Assembly (NCBI GenBank): GCA_902774205.1
Contig: CACYHL010000030.1
Coordinates: 1-34,766 of the forward strand
Source of the DNA: an uncultured Bacteroidota bacterium
GTDB lineage: Bacteria > Bacteroidota > Bacteroidia > Bacteroidales > WCHB1-69
Length of the DNA stretch: 34,766 nt
Direction: 5' to 3'
Of the stretch, positions 6,722 through 14,764 are shown piece after piece (position 1 is the first letter of the stretch; each line of letters begins with the position of its first letter). The position numbers were made by a program, and so were the translations under genes. The notes below the pieces were generated by a model. The model saw nothing but the letters and a program-made list of their open reading frames with translations. It was not told the DNA's origin and ran no database searches.

Positions 6722-7900
6722 ATGGAATTCAAGAGAGATCGGCGTGTGGGAAAGTCCTATTTGCTATTCAACCTGTTCAAACGCCACCTTGTTGAAAGCG
6801 GTGTCGCCGCCAATCATATCATTGAAATCCCATTGGACGATTTCGCTTACAGTGAATATCGCAATGCGGAAAAGATGTACCACTTTGTCAAAGAAGCATC
6901 CGCCAGTGATAAGGAAATGTACTATGTTTTCATTGACGAGGTGCAAATGCTTGACCGATTCGTGGATGTGCTGAACGGCTTTCTGCACATTGATAATCTT
7001 GATGTGTATGTTACAGGTAGCAACGCCAAATTCTTATCCTCCGACATTGTGACCGAGTTTAGAGGTCGTGGAGTGCAAGTCAATGTCAACCCTCTCACTT
7101 TTAAGGAGATTTTCACGGAGAAAGGAGGCGAAGTGACCTCCCTTTGGAAAGATTATATGTACTATGGCGGCATTCCTTTGGTTGTGACCGAACCTGATGC
7201 TTCCATTAAGAGGGAAATGCTGCACGCCTTGGTGAAAGAAACTTATTTGACTGATATCATAGAACGAAACAAGGTGAAGAATGACACGGAACTGTCAGAC
7301 TTGTTCAATATTTTGGCATCCAACATTGGAACGCTGACGAATCCGACCAAACTTTCCAACACTTTCAAAAGCGAGAAGAATGTCTCCGTTAACTCCTGGA
7401 CAATCAAGCAGTATATTGATTACTTTGAGGATTCTTTCCTGCTAAAGAAAACCATCCGCTATGACATTAAGGGAAAGAAGTATATAAACACTCCCTGCAA
7501 ATACTACTTTTCAGATATCGGGCTGCGCAATTCCGCCTTGGATTTCAGGCAGGTAGAACCCACCCACGTAATGGAGAACATAATATTCAACCACCTACTT
7601 CATTTCGGATACAGCGTGGATGTCGGAGTAATGGAACGCTACTCAAAAGACAAGAACGGCAAAACCGTGAGGAATACGCTTGAAGTGGATTTTGTCTGCA
7701 ACAAGGACAACGACCGACTCTATGTTCAAAGTGCCTTTTCCATTCCCGATGCAGAAAAACTCGAACAAGAGCAACGCTCCTTATACCTGATAGACGACTC
7801 TTTCAAAAAGATGATTCTGACCAATGACACCATTCCAGCGCACCGACTGAACAATGGAGTCTATGTGATGAATGTGTGTGATTACCTGTTGGAAGATTAG
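6722..7900 (+). CDS. AAA-type ATPase with DUF4143 C-terminus, 5' eroded
   Basis: A 392-residue product of the large prokaryotic AAA_14/DUF4143 ATPase family common in Bacteroidota accessory DNA. Visible parts are RRVGKSYLLF (end of Walker A, residues 7-16), Walker B YYVFIDEVQML (Asp-Glu near 72-73), the sensor segment VTGSNAKFLSSDI, and the C-terminal part beginning near TYLTDIIERN, with an endonuclease-like VDFVC near the end. The family normally has about 20-25 residues before Walker A, and the P-loop begins with Gly (GIRRVGKS). Here the frame opens with MEFKRDRRVGKS, so the first strand and the first P-loop Gly are gone. The 3' end is intact. This looks like replacement of the 5' end at about 6735, and ATP binding is probably impaired. 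The molecular role of the family is not firmly known. Confidence 0.75.
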   Translation: MEFKRDRRVGKSYLLFNLFKRHLVESGVAANHIIEIPLDDFAYSEYRNAEKMYHFVKEASASDKEMYYVFIDEVQMLDRFVDVLNGFLHIDNLDVYVTGSNAKFLSSDIVTEFRGRGVQVNVNPLTFKEIFTEKGGEVTSLWKDYMYYGGIPLVVTEPDASIKREMLHALVKETYLTDIIERNKVKNDTELSDLFNILASNIGTLTNPTKLSNTFKSEKNVSVNSWTIKQYIDYFEDSFLLKKTIRYDIKGKKYINTPCKYYFSDIGLRNSALDFRQVEPTHVMENIIFNHLLHFGYSVDVGVMERYSKDKNGKTVRNTLEVDFVCNKDNDRLYVQSAFSIPDAEKLEQEQRSLYLIDDSFKKMILTNDTIPAHRLNNGVYVMNVCDYLLED

Positions 7901-8011
7901 GTGGACTGAACCCCTTGAATGGATTCTTGAATGATTTTCAGGAAAAAGGAAGAATGGGAGGAGAACGGTCAAAAATTAAATCATTGATTCTTAATGATTT
8001 AAAACAAAAAA

Positions 8012-8037
8012 AACGCCCTGTCGAAAAACTGGGCGTT
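8012..8037 (-). terminator. Rho-independent terminator of the tRNA operon
   Basis: AACGCCC (8012-8018) pairs with GGGCGTT (8031-8037). Read on the minus strand the hairpin is followed by a run of T (8013 down to 8006). It lies directly after the last tRNA (Gly-GCC). Confidence 0.8.
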
Positions 8038-8049
8038 CCGCTAAAAAAG

Positions 8050-8122
<73 letters not shown>

Positions 8123-8136
8123 GTAATTTGGTCAAG

Positions 8137-8209
8137 AGCGGAAGACGGGTCTCGAACCCGCTACCTGCAGCTTGGAAGGCTGCCGCTCTGCCAAATGAGC
8201 TACTTCCGC
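8137..8209 (-). tRNA. tRNA-Gly (TCC)
   Basis: A 73-base cloverleaf on the minus strand. The anticodon arm is GCAGC-CTTCCAA-GCTGC, giving anticodon TCC, which reads GGA/GGG. The acceptor stem is GCGGAAG as in the neighbouring tRNA-Gly(GCC). The discriminator is U. CCA is not encoded. Confidence 0.95.
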
Positions 8210-8226
8210 AATGAAGAAGAATAGCG

Positions 8227-8308
8227 TGGGAGGGGGAGGATTCGAACCTCCGAAGGCTTAGCCAACAGATTTACAGTCTGCCCCATTTGACCGCTCTGGT
8301 ACCCTCCC
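8227..8308 (-). tRNA. tRNA-Tyr (GTA)
   Basis: An 82-base minus-strand gene with a long variable arm, as expected for bacterial tRNA-Tyr. The anticodon loop is CTGTAAA, giving GTA. The acceptor GGGAGGG pairs with CCCTCCC, and the discriminator is A. The T arm is GGAGG-TTCGAAT-CCTCC. Confidence 0.95.
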
Positions 8309-8315
8309 GAGGGAG

Positions 8316-8388
8316 AGCCGATGGACGGACTCGAACCGCCGACCGGCTGATTACAAATCAGCTGCTCTACCAACTGAGCTACATCGGC
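8316..8388 (-). tRNA. tRNA-Thr (TGT)
   Basis: A 73-base cloverleaf on the minus strand. The anticodon arm is GCTGA-TTTGTAA-TCAGC, giving TGT, which reads ACA. The acceptor GCCGATG pairs with CATCGGC. It is first in the operon Thr-Tyr-Gly-Gly, a grouping seen in other Bacteroidales. Confidence 0.95.
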
Positions 8389-8440
8389 TTTTCTTCTTCA
8401 TATTTTCCTCAATGAACGTCTTGAATGCAAAATTCGGCTG

Positions 8441-8448
8441 CAAAAATA
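8441..8448 (-). promoter_or_regulatory. Promoter -7 box of the tRNA operon
   Basis: Minus strand TATTTTTG, 52 bases before the 5' end of tRNA-Thr. A long T tract on the plus strand (8450-8461) lies next to it. Confidence 0.5.
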
Positions 8449-8526
8449 CTTTTTTTTTTTGATATGCTCAACCGTCAATTCGATTTTTTTTATCACTTGT
8501 CTATTATCATACTGAATATTAAGGAT

Positions 8527-9633
8527 TTAATTTTTCATCTGCTCCGCCCCTACCCTCTGAAGCTTGCGCTCTTTCCGCTGTTTCGTCCATTGCGAAAGTT
8601 CGTCAATGTTAGCTGAAAAAGTGAAATAGTTGGGCACCGCCCCCACCGCATAATGCTCCCGCGAAAATCCTATCTGTATGCTGTGTATGTTTATGCAAAA
8701 ACCATAAGAAAAGCCTGCCATAGAACGTTTCTGAGGTATCTTCATCTCCTGATGCCGCTGATGGTTGTAAGCAATCTGCAACGAAAAATATTTGACAGGT
8801 ATCACCTCCAAACCAAAAACAAAATGGCGGAAGAAATTGTCGAAAAACTGCGCCGCCTTTGTCGGATACTTGTACTCGCCTGTGATCCCGTCCTTTTCTA
8901 ACAGCGGGTCGTTCTCCCCAACATACGCGAGATTCCACTTGTAAAGCGAGTGTAGTGTGATGTGATACCGCACCGGAATGTGCTTCAGCCTCTGCGAGAA
9001 AGCAAATTGTATGTCGAATGGAAGCCGCTCGTAATTTCCTGTAGTATAAGGTTTTAATTCACTTCCAATGTTTTTGAATAACAATGTGAGCGAAATCTGT
9101 TTTGCTCTGTTGAAATACGTTCCGGCAACATCAGTGGCAAAACCGAAAGAGCTGTAACGCTCATATCCTGAATATATTAGCTTCAAAGATGCGCCTATTG
9201 AGAAAGAGCTGTCCAACCGCCGCCCCCAACCGACCATGAGCGCATAGTCGCCAGCAGTGAAACGCCCCGTCTCCAAGCCATTGACATCGGTTCCATCGAA
9301 CTTGCCGTAACTGACGCACTGGAGCCCGAAAGCGAAACTGCCTGCCTTCTTGAACGTGTGCGAGTAGAGCATCGAGCCGTAGCCGGTGTTTGTGAAATAA
9401 TCTGTGAAATTCGCCGACAAAGATGTGTGGAAATCGGGATTTATGGCAGACGGGTTATAAAGCAGTATAGACGGATCATTGTCTTCTATTGAAATGAGAT
9501 TTCCGCCCAACGCCGACATCCGAGACGACTGGCTGAAATTGAGGAACTGATATACATAACTCCCCTTCGGCTGCCCGAAAACGAAAACAGACAACATCGC
9601 AAAGAAAACAAGAAAGAGAGTTTTTTTCGTCAT
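8527..9633 (-). CDS. porQ: Type IX secretion system protein PorQ
   Basis: A 368-residue outer-membrane beta-barrel protein with signal peptide MTKKTLFLVFFAMLSVFVFG. The family landmarks are YVYQFLNFSQSSRMSALGGN directly after the signal, NDPSILLYNPSAINPD, a YGSMLYSH strand, and barrel strands throughout (GLEVIPVKYFSLQIAYNHQR, SIQIGFSREHYAVG). PorQ belongs to the attachment complex of the Bacteroidota type IX system, which processes cargo CTDs and links them to lipopolysaccharide at the cell surface. It is usually encoded alone with respect to the core porKLMN genes, as here. Downstream is the tRNA operon, and upstream is the HsdR-N/cdaA pair with a separate promoter between. Confidence 0.88.
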   Translation of the reverse strand: MTKKTLFLVFFAMLSVFVFGQPKGSYVYQFLNFSQSSRMSALGGNLISIEDNDPSILLYNPSAINPDFHTSLSANFTDYFTNTGYGSMLYSHTFKKAGSFAFGLQCVSYGKFDGTDVNGLETGRFTAGDYALMVGWGRRLDSSFSIGASLKLIYSGYERYSSFGFATDVAGTYFNRAKQISLTLLFKNIGSELKPYTTGNYERLPFDIQFAFSQRLKHIPVRYHITLHSLYKWNLAYVGENDPLLEKDGITGEYKYPTKAAQFFDNFFRHFVFGLEVIPVKYFSLQIAYNHQRHQEMKIPQKRSMAGFSYGFCINIHSIQIGFSREHYAVGAVPNYFTFSANIDELSQWTKQRKERKLQRVGAEQMKN

Positions 9634-9651
9634 TTATTTTAAAAGTTCCGG

Positions 9652-9659
9652 CAAATATA
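9652..9659 (-). promoter_or_regulatory. Promoter -7 box of porQ
   Basis: Minus strand TATATTTG, 18 bases before the ATG at 9633, matching TAnnTTTG. Confidence 0.5.
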
Positions 9660-9676
9660 ACGAATTTTAAATTTTG

Positions 9677-10093
9677 TTATTGTATTTCAGGAAAATCATC
9701 AAGAGAAATCACCTTTTCATTTTCAAAATCCACTTTGAAGAAAAATGTGGATTCTCCGTTGGTAATTGCAACAAACGGAGCTTTAAGCGTCATGTTGTAG
9801 CGTGCCGCCTGTTCCGCAACGTTCTGTGTGAGCGGCACCGCCGGCTGCTTGCACTCAACGACCATGGCTGGGCTGCCGTCTCCCGAAAAGACAACGATGT
9901 CGAACCGCCGCGGCATTGAGTTGACTTCGATTTTGCGCTCAATAGCGATGTGCGAAGCCGCCACTCCCCGCTCCTCCGTAAGAAAATGAAGAAAATATTG
10001 GCGTACCTGCTCCTCAGGAGTGAGCGCTACCCATTTTTTTCTGATAAAATCAAAAATCTCGCTTTTGTTATCCTTTATTCTCACTCTTGGCAT
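9677..10093 (-). CDS. Stand-alone HsdR N-terminal (HSDR_N_2) nuclease-like protein
   Basis: A 138-residue protein consisting only of a type I restriction enzyme R-subunit N-terminal domain. The PD-(D/E)xK core is visible: FDIVVF (Asp65) and MVVECK (Glu80, Lys82), preceded by an Arg/Glu-rich helix with TPEEQVRQYFLHFL. There is no helicase part and no HsdM or HsdS nearby, so it is not a restriction system. This small protein is a common Bacteroidota housekeeping neighbour of unknown role. It follows cdaA with a 6-base gap and is almost certainly co-transcribed with it. Confidence 0.8.
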   Translation of the reverse strand: MPRVRIKDNKSEIFDFIRKKWVALTPEEQVRQYFLHFLTEERGVAASHIAIERKIEVNSMPRRFDIVVFSGDGSPAMVVECKQPAVPLTQNVAEQAARYNMTLKAPFVAITNGESTFFFKVDFENEKVISLDDFPEIQ

Positions 10094-10099
10094 GACAAA

Positions 10100-10891
10100 T
10101 CATTTATCCTTAAACTCCTCCTGAAGCGTCTGCTCCAAGACAAGCGGTGAGAGGTCGCGCTGGATGTTGCCGCCCTTGCAAAGCGAAATCTGACCCGTCT
10201 GCTCCGACACAACGACCACTACCGCATCTGTCAGCGTGGTGGCTCCAAGTGCTGAGCGGTGACGCAATCCGAGGTCGGTGGGAAGGTCTTCCTTGTGCGA
10301 CACCGGCAGAATGCAGCGCGCCGCCACTATCCTGTGGTTCTTGATGACAAGCGCGCCATCGTGCAACGGACTGTTCTTGAAAAATATATTCTCGATAAGC
10401 TCGCGTGAGATGAGCGCGTCAAGTTTCTCGCCGCTGCTGATAAAATCGTCAAGCGGATTGTCTTTCGCCAGCACAATCAATGCGCCGGTTTTGGAGTCGG
10501 ACATGCGGCGGCAGGCACGGCAAATAGAGTGAATGCCCTCCTTGTATGCCTCAGTGTTGCCTTTCTTATGGAATCTTCCCGCAATAAGCTTTATGTATCT
10601 CGTGTTTCCAAGAAGAAGAAGAAACTGCCTGATTTCCGGCTGGAAAACAATAATCAGTGCAAGAACGCCAACGCTGATTATCTGTCCAACAATCTCAGAG
10701 ACCATCGTGAGATGCATGAAAATAGTGATTTTCCAAAGAATGAATATCACAACTATGGTCCACACGATACGCAACGCCGCCGTTCCCTTCAAAAGACGGT
10801 ATAATTCCAGCAGTATCAGCGCGACTAACAGAATATCCACGACATCTGCTATCCCGAATTTCAAAAACTGTAAAACAGACAATAAAAACAT
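10100..10891 (-). CDS. cdaA: Diadenylate cyclase CdaA
   Basis: A 263-residue membrane enzyme that makes cyclic di-AMP from two ATP. Three N-terminal transmembrane helices (about residues 15-35, 42-60, 66-86) are followed by a DAC domain with both signature motifs, DGA (178-180, SPLHDGALVI) and RHR (210-212, LGLRHRSALG). I start at the ATG at 10891 (MFLLSVLQ) because that gives the usual short cytoplasmic lead before helix 1; a longer frame reaching 10978 would run through the promoter box at 10910-10917. It is divergent from panC. A YbbR-domain protein, possibly its regulator, lies about 3.5 kb away at 14337. Confidence 0.92.
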   Translation of the reverse strand: MFLLSVLQFLKFGIADVVDILLVALILLELYRLLKGTAALRIVWTIVVIFILWKITIFMHLTMVSEIVGQIISVGVLALIIVFQPEIRQFLLLLGNTRYIKLIAGRFHKKGNTEAYKEGIHSICRACRRMSDSKTGALIVLAKDNPLDDFISSGEKLDALISRELIENIFFKNSPLHDGALVIKNHRIVAARCILPVSHKEDLPTDLGLRHRSALGATTLTDAVVVVVSEQTGQISLCKGGNIQRDLSPLVLEQTLQEEFKDK

Positions 10892-10909
10892 TTCATCTGA
10901 AATTTGCGG

Positions 10910-10917
10910 CAAAAATA
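10910..10917 (-). promoter_or_regulatory. Promoter -7 box of cdaA
   Basis: Minus strand TATTTTTG, 18 bases before the cdaA ATG at 10891. Supports the shorter start. Confidence 0.55.
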
Positions 10918-11021
10918 ATAAAAATAGTGAGTTTTGAGGAAGATTTTGCAAAACTTTATAAGTTGAATTTTCTGACACAAAAAAAACATTTTAAACTTAT
11001 CAAACATACCAAAAGTTGGTG

Positions 11022-11029
11022 TATATTTG
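11022..11029 (+). promoter_or_regulatory. Promoter -7 box of panC-panD
   Basis: TATATTTG in the region between divergent cdaA and panC, 58 bases before the panC ATG. Confidence 0.5.
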
Positions 11030-11087
11030 CAAATTTGATATATAGAATTACAGAATTAAGCTAAAAACATTGTAACATCTTGATGCT

Positions 11088-11918
11088 ATGATACTTATTA
11101 AAACAATTGATGAATTGACAAATGTGCTGTTCAGAATACGCAGCAGCGAAAAGTCGATAGGTTTTGTTCCGACAATGGGCGCATTGCACCAAGGGCATTT
11201 GTCTCTTTTGCAGCGGGCGCGCAAGGAGAATGAGGTTGTGGTCTGCTCCATTTTTGTCAATCCTATACAATTCAACAATGCTGAGGACCTTGCAAAGTAT
11301 CCGCGGACATTGGATCGCGATGTTGAGCTTATCAAGTCTATCACCGATGTGATTTTCGCGCCGGAGCCAGAGGAGGTATATCCGGAAATCCCTACTGAGA
11401 AGTATGATTTCGGCGACCTCGGCAAAGTTATGGAAGGCGCGTACCGCCCGGGGCATTTCAACGGTGTGGCGACTATCGTGAACCGCCTGTTCAACTGGAT
11501 TAAGCCCGACAAGGCATATTTTGGGGAGAAAGATTACCAGCAGTTGGCGATAATTCGGGAGATGGTGCGTCAGAAATCGCTTCCTGTGGAGATAATCGGC
11601 TGCCCGACAGTGAGAGAGGAGAGCGGTTTGGCAGTGAGCTCACGCAACCAGCGCCTCACCGCCGAAGAGAAGGTGATCGCCGCAAACATCTACAGGATTC
11701 TTCAAGAGGCGAAGAAAAACTCAAATCTTCCTGTAAGTCAAATCAAACAATTGGTCGTTAGTGAGATAGAAAAAATAAAAGAGTTCAAATTGGAATATTT
11801 TGAAATCGCTGATGCCAAGACTTTGCAGCCGGTGGATAAGGTTACAGAAGGCAACACAATTGCGTGTATCGCGCTCTACTTGGGCGGAGTTAGACTCATT
11901 GACGAAATATTATTATAA
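11088..11918 (+). CDS. panC: Pantothenate synthetase
   Basis: A 276-residue cytoplasmic enzyme that joins pantoate and beta-alanine with ATP to form pantothenate. The nucleotidyl-transferase motifs are clear: [15 protein letters not shown] (HIGH-like), [27 protein letters not shown] and [10 protein letters not shown] (KMSKS-like). Length is normal. The panD gene follows after 11 bases, placing beta-alanine supply and its use in one transcript, the usual Bacteroidota arrangement. Confidence 0.97.
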   Translation: MILIKTIDELTNVLFRIRSSEKSIGFVPTMGALHQGHLSLLQRARKENEVVVCSIFVNPIQFNNAEDLAKYPRTLDRDVELIKSITDVIFAPEPEEVYPEIPTEKYDFGDLGKVMEGAYRPGHFNGVATIVNRLFNWIKPDKAYFGEKDYQQLAIIREMVRQKSLPVEIIGCPTVREESGLAVSSRNQRLTAEEKVIAANIYRILQEAKKNSNLPVSQIKQLVVSEIEKIKEFKLEYFEIADAKTLQPVDKVTEGNTIACIALYLGGVRLIDEILL

Positions 11919-11929
11919 AATTCAAGGCT

Positions 11930-12277
11930 ATGCAAATTGAACTGTTAAAATCAAAAATCCATCAGGTTACTGTCACAGAGGCGAATTTGCAGTATGTCGG
12001 CAGCATTACGATTGATGAGACACTGATGAATGCCGCGAATCTCATTGAGAATGAGAAAGTTCAAGTGTTGGACATAAACAACGGCGAGAGATTTGAGACG
12101 TATGTTATCAAAGGCGCGAAGGACTCTGGTGTCATCTGTCTCAACGGACCTGCCGCGCGCCGTGTGCAAGTGGGGGACGTGGTTGTCATAATCTCTTACT
12201 GCTCAATGGATTTCGAAGAGGCGAAGAAATTCAAGCCTACAGTTATTTTTCCAGACAAGAATAATCATTTAAAATAA
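11930..12277 (+). CDS. panD: Aspartate 1-decarboxylase
   Basis: A 115-residue proenzyme that turns L-aspartate into beta-alanine for pantothenate synthesis. Self-cleavage at Gly24-Ser25 (QYVGSITID) generates the pyruvoyl cofactor. [12 protein letters not shown] and [14 protein letters not shown] are characteristic. It is co-transcribed with panC. Confidence 0.97.
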   Translation: MQIELLKSKIHQVTVTEANLQYVGSITIDETLMNAANLIENEKVQVLDINNGERFETYVIKGAKDSGVICLNGPAARRVQVGDVVVIISYCSMDFEEAKKFKPTVIFPDKNNHLK

Positions 12278-12293
12278 TTTAAAAAGAAAAAAA

Positions 12294-13037
12294 ATGTACA
12301 GATTAGTATTAGTTCGCCACGGCGAAAGCGAATGGAATAAGGAAAACAGGTTTACGGGCTGGACAGATGTGGCGCTGTCGGACAAAGGTCGCGAAGAAGC
12401 TAAAGAAGCTGGAAAAAAACTTTTGGAAGCGGGATTCAATTTCAAATATTGCTACACATCATATTTGAAAAGGGCAATCACAACTTTGAATATCATTTTG
12501 GAAGAGATGAACTTGCTGTGGCTTCCAGTTGAGAAGACTTGGAGACTTAACGAGAAACATTATGGCACACTGCAAGGGCTTAACAAATCGGAGACGGCGA
12601 AGCAGTATGGCGCCGACCAAGTTCAGCTTTGGCGCAGAAGCTACGATGTGCGCCCACCCGCGCTTGACGAGAGCGACCCGCGTCACCCTATCAATGACCC
12701 ACGCTATCAGGGCATTAACGAGCCAGGGTGCGCACCCGCAACGGAAGCGCTGAAAGACACTATCGAACGTATCCTCCCGTTCTGGAAATCAGACATTTCA
12801 AAGAAACTCCAACAGGAGGGTGAGGTCATTGTCGCCGCCCACGGAAACAGCCTCCGCGGAATCATCAAATATCTCAAAAACATTTCAGATACAGATATTA
12901 TCTCTTTGAATCTGCCCACAGGGATTCCTTACGTTTTCGAATTTGACGAGAATATGAAGCTTGTGAAGGATTATTTCCTCGCTGACGAGGAGACGGTGAA
13001 GAAATTGATGGAAGCGGTAGCGAATCAGGGAAAATGA
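12294..13037 (+). CDS. gpmA: 2,3-bisphosphoglycerate-dependent phosphoglycerate mutase
   Basis: A 247-residue glycolytic enzyme that interconverts 3- and 2-phosphoglycerate. The catalytic His is in [18 protein letters not shown], and the second His is in [29 protein letters not shown] appears here as [16 protein letters not shown]. Length is standard for the dPGM class. It begins 16 bases after panD and may be read from the same transcript. Confidence 0.96.
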   Translation: MYRLVLVRHGESEWNKENRFTGWTDVALSDKGREEAKEAGKKLLEAGFNFKYCYTSYLKRAITTLNIILEEMNLLWLPVEKTWRLNEKHYGTLQGLNKSETAKQYGADQVQLWRRSYDVRPPALDESDPRHPINDPRYQGINEPGCAPATEALKDTIERILPFWKSDISKKLQQEGEVIVAAHGNSLRGIIKYLKNISDTDIISLNLPTGIPYVFEFDENMKLVKDYFLADEETVKKLMEAVANQGK

Positions 13038-13422
13038 GGAAATAGGAAATAGGAGATAGGAGTTATGGTGAAGAGTTATGAGGATTTGATTGTGTGGCAG
13101 AAGGCGATGGAGATGACTGAAGAGGTGTATCGTATTACGAAGCAGCTTCCAAAAGAGGAGACCTTTTCACTTATGGATCAGATGAGGCGGTCGGCGGTAT
13201 CTGTACCTTCAAACATTGCTGAAGGGTTTGGCAGAAAGAATTTCACCGTTTCCTGCTCATAGCACACGGCTCCGCAATGGAACTCGAAACGCAACTGAAA
13301 ATATGTCTCCGCGTAGGATATCTACAACAAGAAATGATAACTAAAGTATTAAATCTTTTATCAGAAATAAGCAAAATAACCTCCTCTTTACTCACTCCTC
13401 ATTCCTAACTTCTAACTCCTAA
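13034..13422. repeat. Purine/pyrimidine-rich inverted arms around the broken S23-like gene
   Basis: The left arm (13034-13065) is made of GGAAATA/GGAGATA/GGAGTTA steps. The right arm (13391-13422) is its approximate inverse complement (CTCACTCCTC, ATTCCTAACTTCTAACTCCT). The longest exact match is TAGGAGTTA (13057-13065) with TAACTCCTA (13413-13421). The arms bracket the four-helix-bundle gene exactly, suggesting that gene and arms move or spread as a unit. Confidence 0.45.
13065..13408 (+). pseudogene. Four-helix-bundle (S23-like / IVS-encoded) protein gene, frameshifted
   Basis: The first frame (13065-13262) encodes VKSYEDLIVWQKAMEMTEEV, DQMRRSAVSVPSNIAEGFGR, the classic start of the TIGR02436 four-helix-bundle family first found in 23S rRNA intervening sequences. 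It runs out of frame at about 13240. The correct continuation, RFLLIAHGSAMELETQLKI to a stop at 13406-13408, is present in another frame. A few residues expected between GRK and FLLIAHGS are missing, so a small deletion is the likely cause. The role of the family is unknown. Inverted arms flank it (see repeat entry). Confidence 0.8.
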
Positions 13423-13435
13423 AAAACAAACACCA

Positions 13436-13903
13436 ATGAAACAATTTCTATTGATAATATTATCTTTCATGACAATCGCCTGCTTTGTCTCTTGCGGTGG
13501 GGGCAATTCCAACGGCAAGGGCGCTGAAATTGGCGATATCCATAACCCCGCTTCGCCGGAAGGGGTGTCGCAAAAAGAGAATGAGAATATGCCTGTCCTC
13601 ACTTTCGAGAAGACAACCCACGATTTCGGCAGGGTGATTCAGGGAGAGAGACTTACATACGCTTTCAAATTCAAAAATACAGGGAAGTCAAATCTCATTA
13701 TATCAAGCACTTCCGCCTCTTGCGGCTGCACAACGTCAATTCCGCCAAAGGAACCGATACGCCCGGGTGAAAGCGGTGAGATTAAAGTGACTTTCGACTC
13801 TAAACGCAAAAGCGGAAACGTGAAAAACAGTGTGGTGGTCGCTGCAAACACTTACCCCGTGAATACAGTCATAACTGTTACAGCGGAAGTGATAGAACCT
13901 TGA
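13436..13903 (+). CDS. DUF1573 lipoprotein
   Basis: A 155-residue exported lipoprotein. The signal MKQFLLIILSFMTIACFVSC provides a lipobox-like end, followed by a Gly/Asn-rich linker. The DUF1573 domain (about 50-150) has the ASH-like beta-sandwich landmarks THDFGRVIQGERLTYAFKFK, TSASCGCTT and IRPGESGEIKVTFDS. The two Cys in SCGC are typical. The function is unknown, but the gene is a frequent neighbour of yajC in Bacteroidota, as here (45-base gap). Confidence 0.88.
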   Translation: MKQFLLIILSFMTIACFVSCGGGNSNGKGAEIGDIHNPASPEGVSQKENENMPVLTFEKTTHDFGRVIQGERLTYAFKFKNTGKSNLIISSTSASCGCTTSIPPKEPIRPGESGEIKVTFDSKRKSGNVKNSVVVAANTYPVNTVITVTAEVIEP

Positions 13904-13948
13904 TTATCAATACATTAATTCAAACAAATATTAATTTTAAAACCAAAA

Positions 13949-14329
13949 ATGATGAACCAGTTTTTCTTTTTATTGATGTCGAATCCACAGGGAGCGGAAG
14001 GACAACAAGGCTCTGGAATGAGCAGTATGCTTATTATGATTCTTCTTATTTTCGTGGTTTTCTATTTCTTCATGATTCGTCCGCAATCGAAACGCCAGAA
14101 GAAAATACAAGAGTACCGCGACTCACTCCAGAAAGGTGACGAGGTTATCACAATCGGCGGCATCCACGGCAAAATCACCAATGTTGACGAGACCACTTTC
14201 ACAATTGAAATCGCTGACGGCGTGAAGATAAAGATAGAGAAGGCGGCGGTCGCCATTGATGAAAACGAGGTGTCGAAAAAGAAAGAGGAGAAACAGACAA
14301 TCGTCACAGTTGACGGAAAAGAAAAATAA
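13949..14329 (+). CDS. yajC: Preprotein translocase subunit YajC
   Basis: A 126-residue inner-membrane protein, accessory to SecDF. A single transmembrane helix (SSMLIMILLIFVVFYFFMI, about 25-43) is followed by the invariant RPQSKRQKKIQEYRDSLQKG and a small beta domain (GDEVITIGGIHGKITNVDE). Either of two adjacent ATG codons (13949 or 13952) can start it. It lies upstream of the ybbR-like gene in one transcription unit. Confidence 0.95.
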   Translation: MMNQFFFLLMSNPQGAEGQQGSGMSSMLIMILLIFVVFYFFMIRPQSKRQKKIQEYRDSLQKGDEVITIGGIHGKITNVDETTFTIEIADGVKIKIEKAAVAIDENEVSKKKEEKQTIVTVDGKEK

Positions 14330-14336
14330 CAGTGTC

Positions 14337-14762
14337 ATGGCTGAAATCGGCAACGGGAAATTTCGTCTGAAAAAGCCCTCGGCGACTTTTTTTGTCTGCC
14401 TGCTGCTTTCCGTGGCGATATGGCTTCTGACAAATTTTTCGAAAGACTATACTATAAAATTGGAATATGATGTGGCGTGTACCGACTTGCCGGAGAACCT
14501 TGACAATGTCACGCTTTCTGATTCAGTGTTCACGGTTGTCTTTCACGCCCGCGGCTTCGATTTTCTAAAGTCAAATTACTCAGCGGACAACAGGGTTATC
14601 AACCTTCCCGTGAAACAGCTTATCCAAACAAAACGCAAAAACTTGTACAACTATACTTTCACCAAGCAGGAACTGACTGAATATCTGACAAATAATGGTT
14701 TCTATGAAGATGAGTTCGTTGAGATAGAAACACCTGAGCGATTCACCATTTATCTGAAATAG
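14337..14762 (+). CDS. Single-YbbR-domain membrane protein
   Basis: A 141-residue protein with one N-terminal transmembrane helix (ATFFVCLLLSVAIWLLTNF, about 15-33) and one YbbR-like beta domain outside the membrane (DYTIKLEYDVACTDLPENL, TVVFHARGFDFLK, ERFTIYL). In Firmicutes, multi-YbbR proteins (CdaR) regulate CdaA. This protein has only one domain, so a comparable role is possible but unproven. I chose the ATG at 14337, 7 bases after the yajC stop; a longer frame from 14256 would overlap yajC. The coaE gene begins 2 bases after the stop, so the three are translationally close. Confidence 0.8.
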   Translation: MAEIGNGKFRLKKPSATFFVCLLLSVAIWLLTNFSKDYTIKLEYDVACTDLPENLDNVTLSDSVFTVVFHARGFDFLKSNYSADNRVINLPVKQLIQTKRKNLYNYTFTKQELTEYLTNNGFYEDEFVEIETPERFTIYLK

Positions 14763-14764
14763 TC

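Noticed and set aside
9677-10093. Part of a type I restriction-modification system
   Set aside because: Only the HsdR N-terminal domain is present. There is no helicase region and no HsdM or HsdS gene in the window, and the protein looks complete as a small domain.
10892-10978. N-terminal extension of CdaA (MSENSTYKV...)
   Set aside because: It crosses the promoter -7 box at 10910-10917, and the ATG at 10891 gives the normal lead into the first membrane helix.
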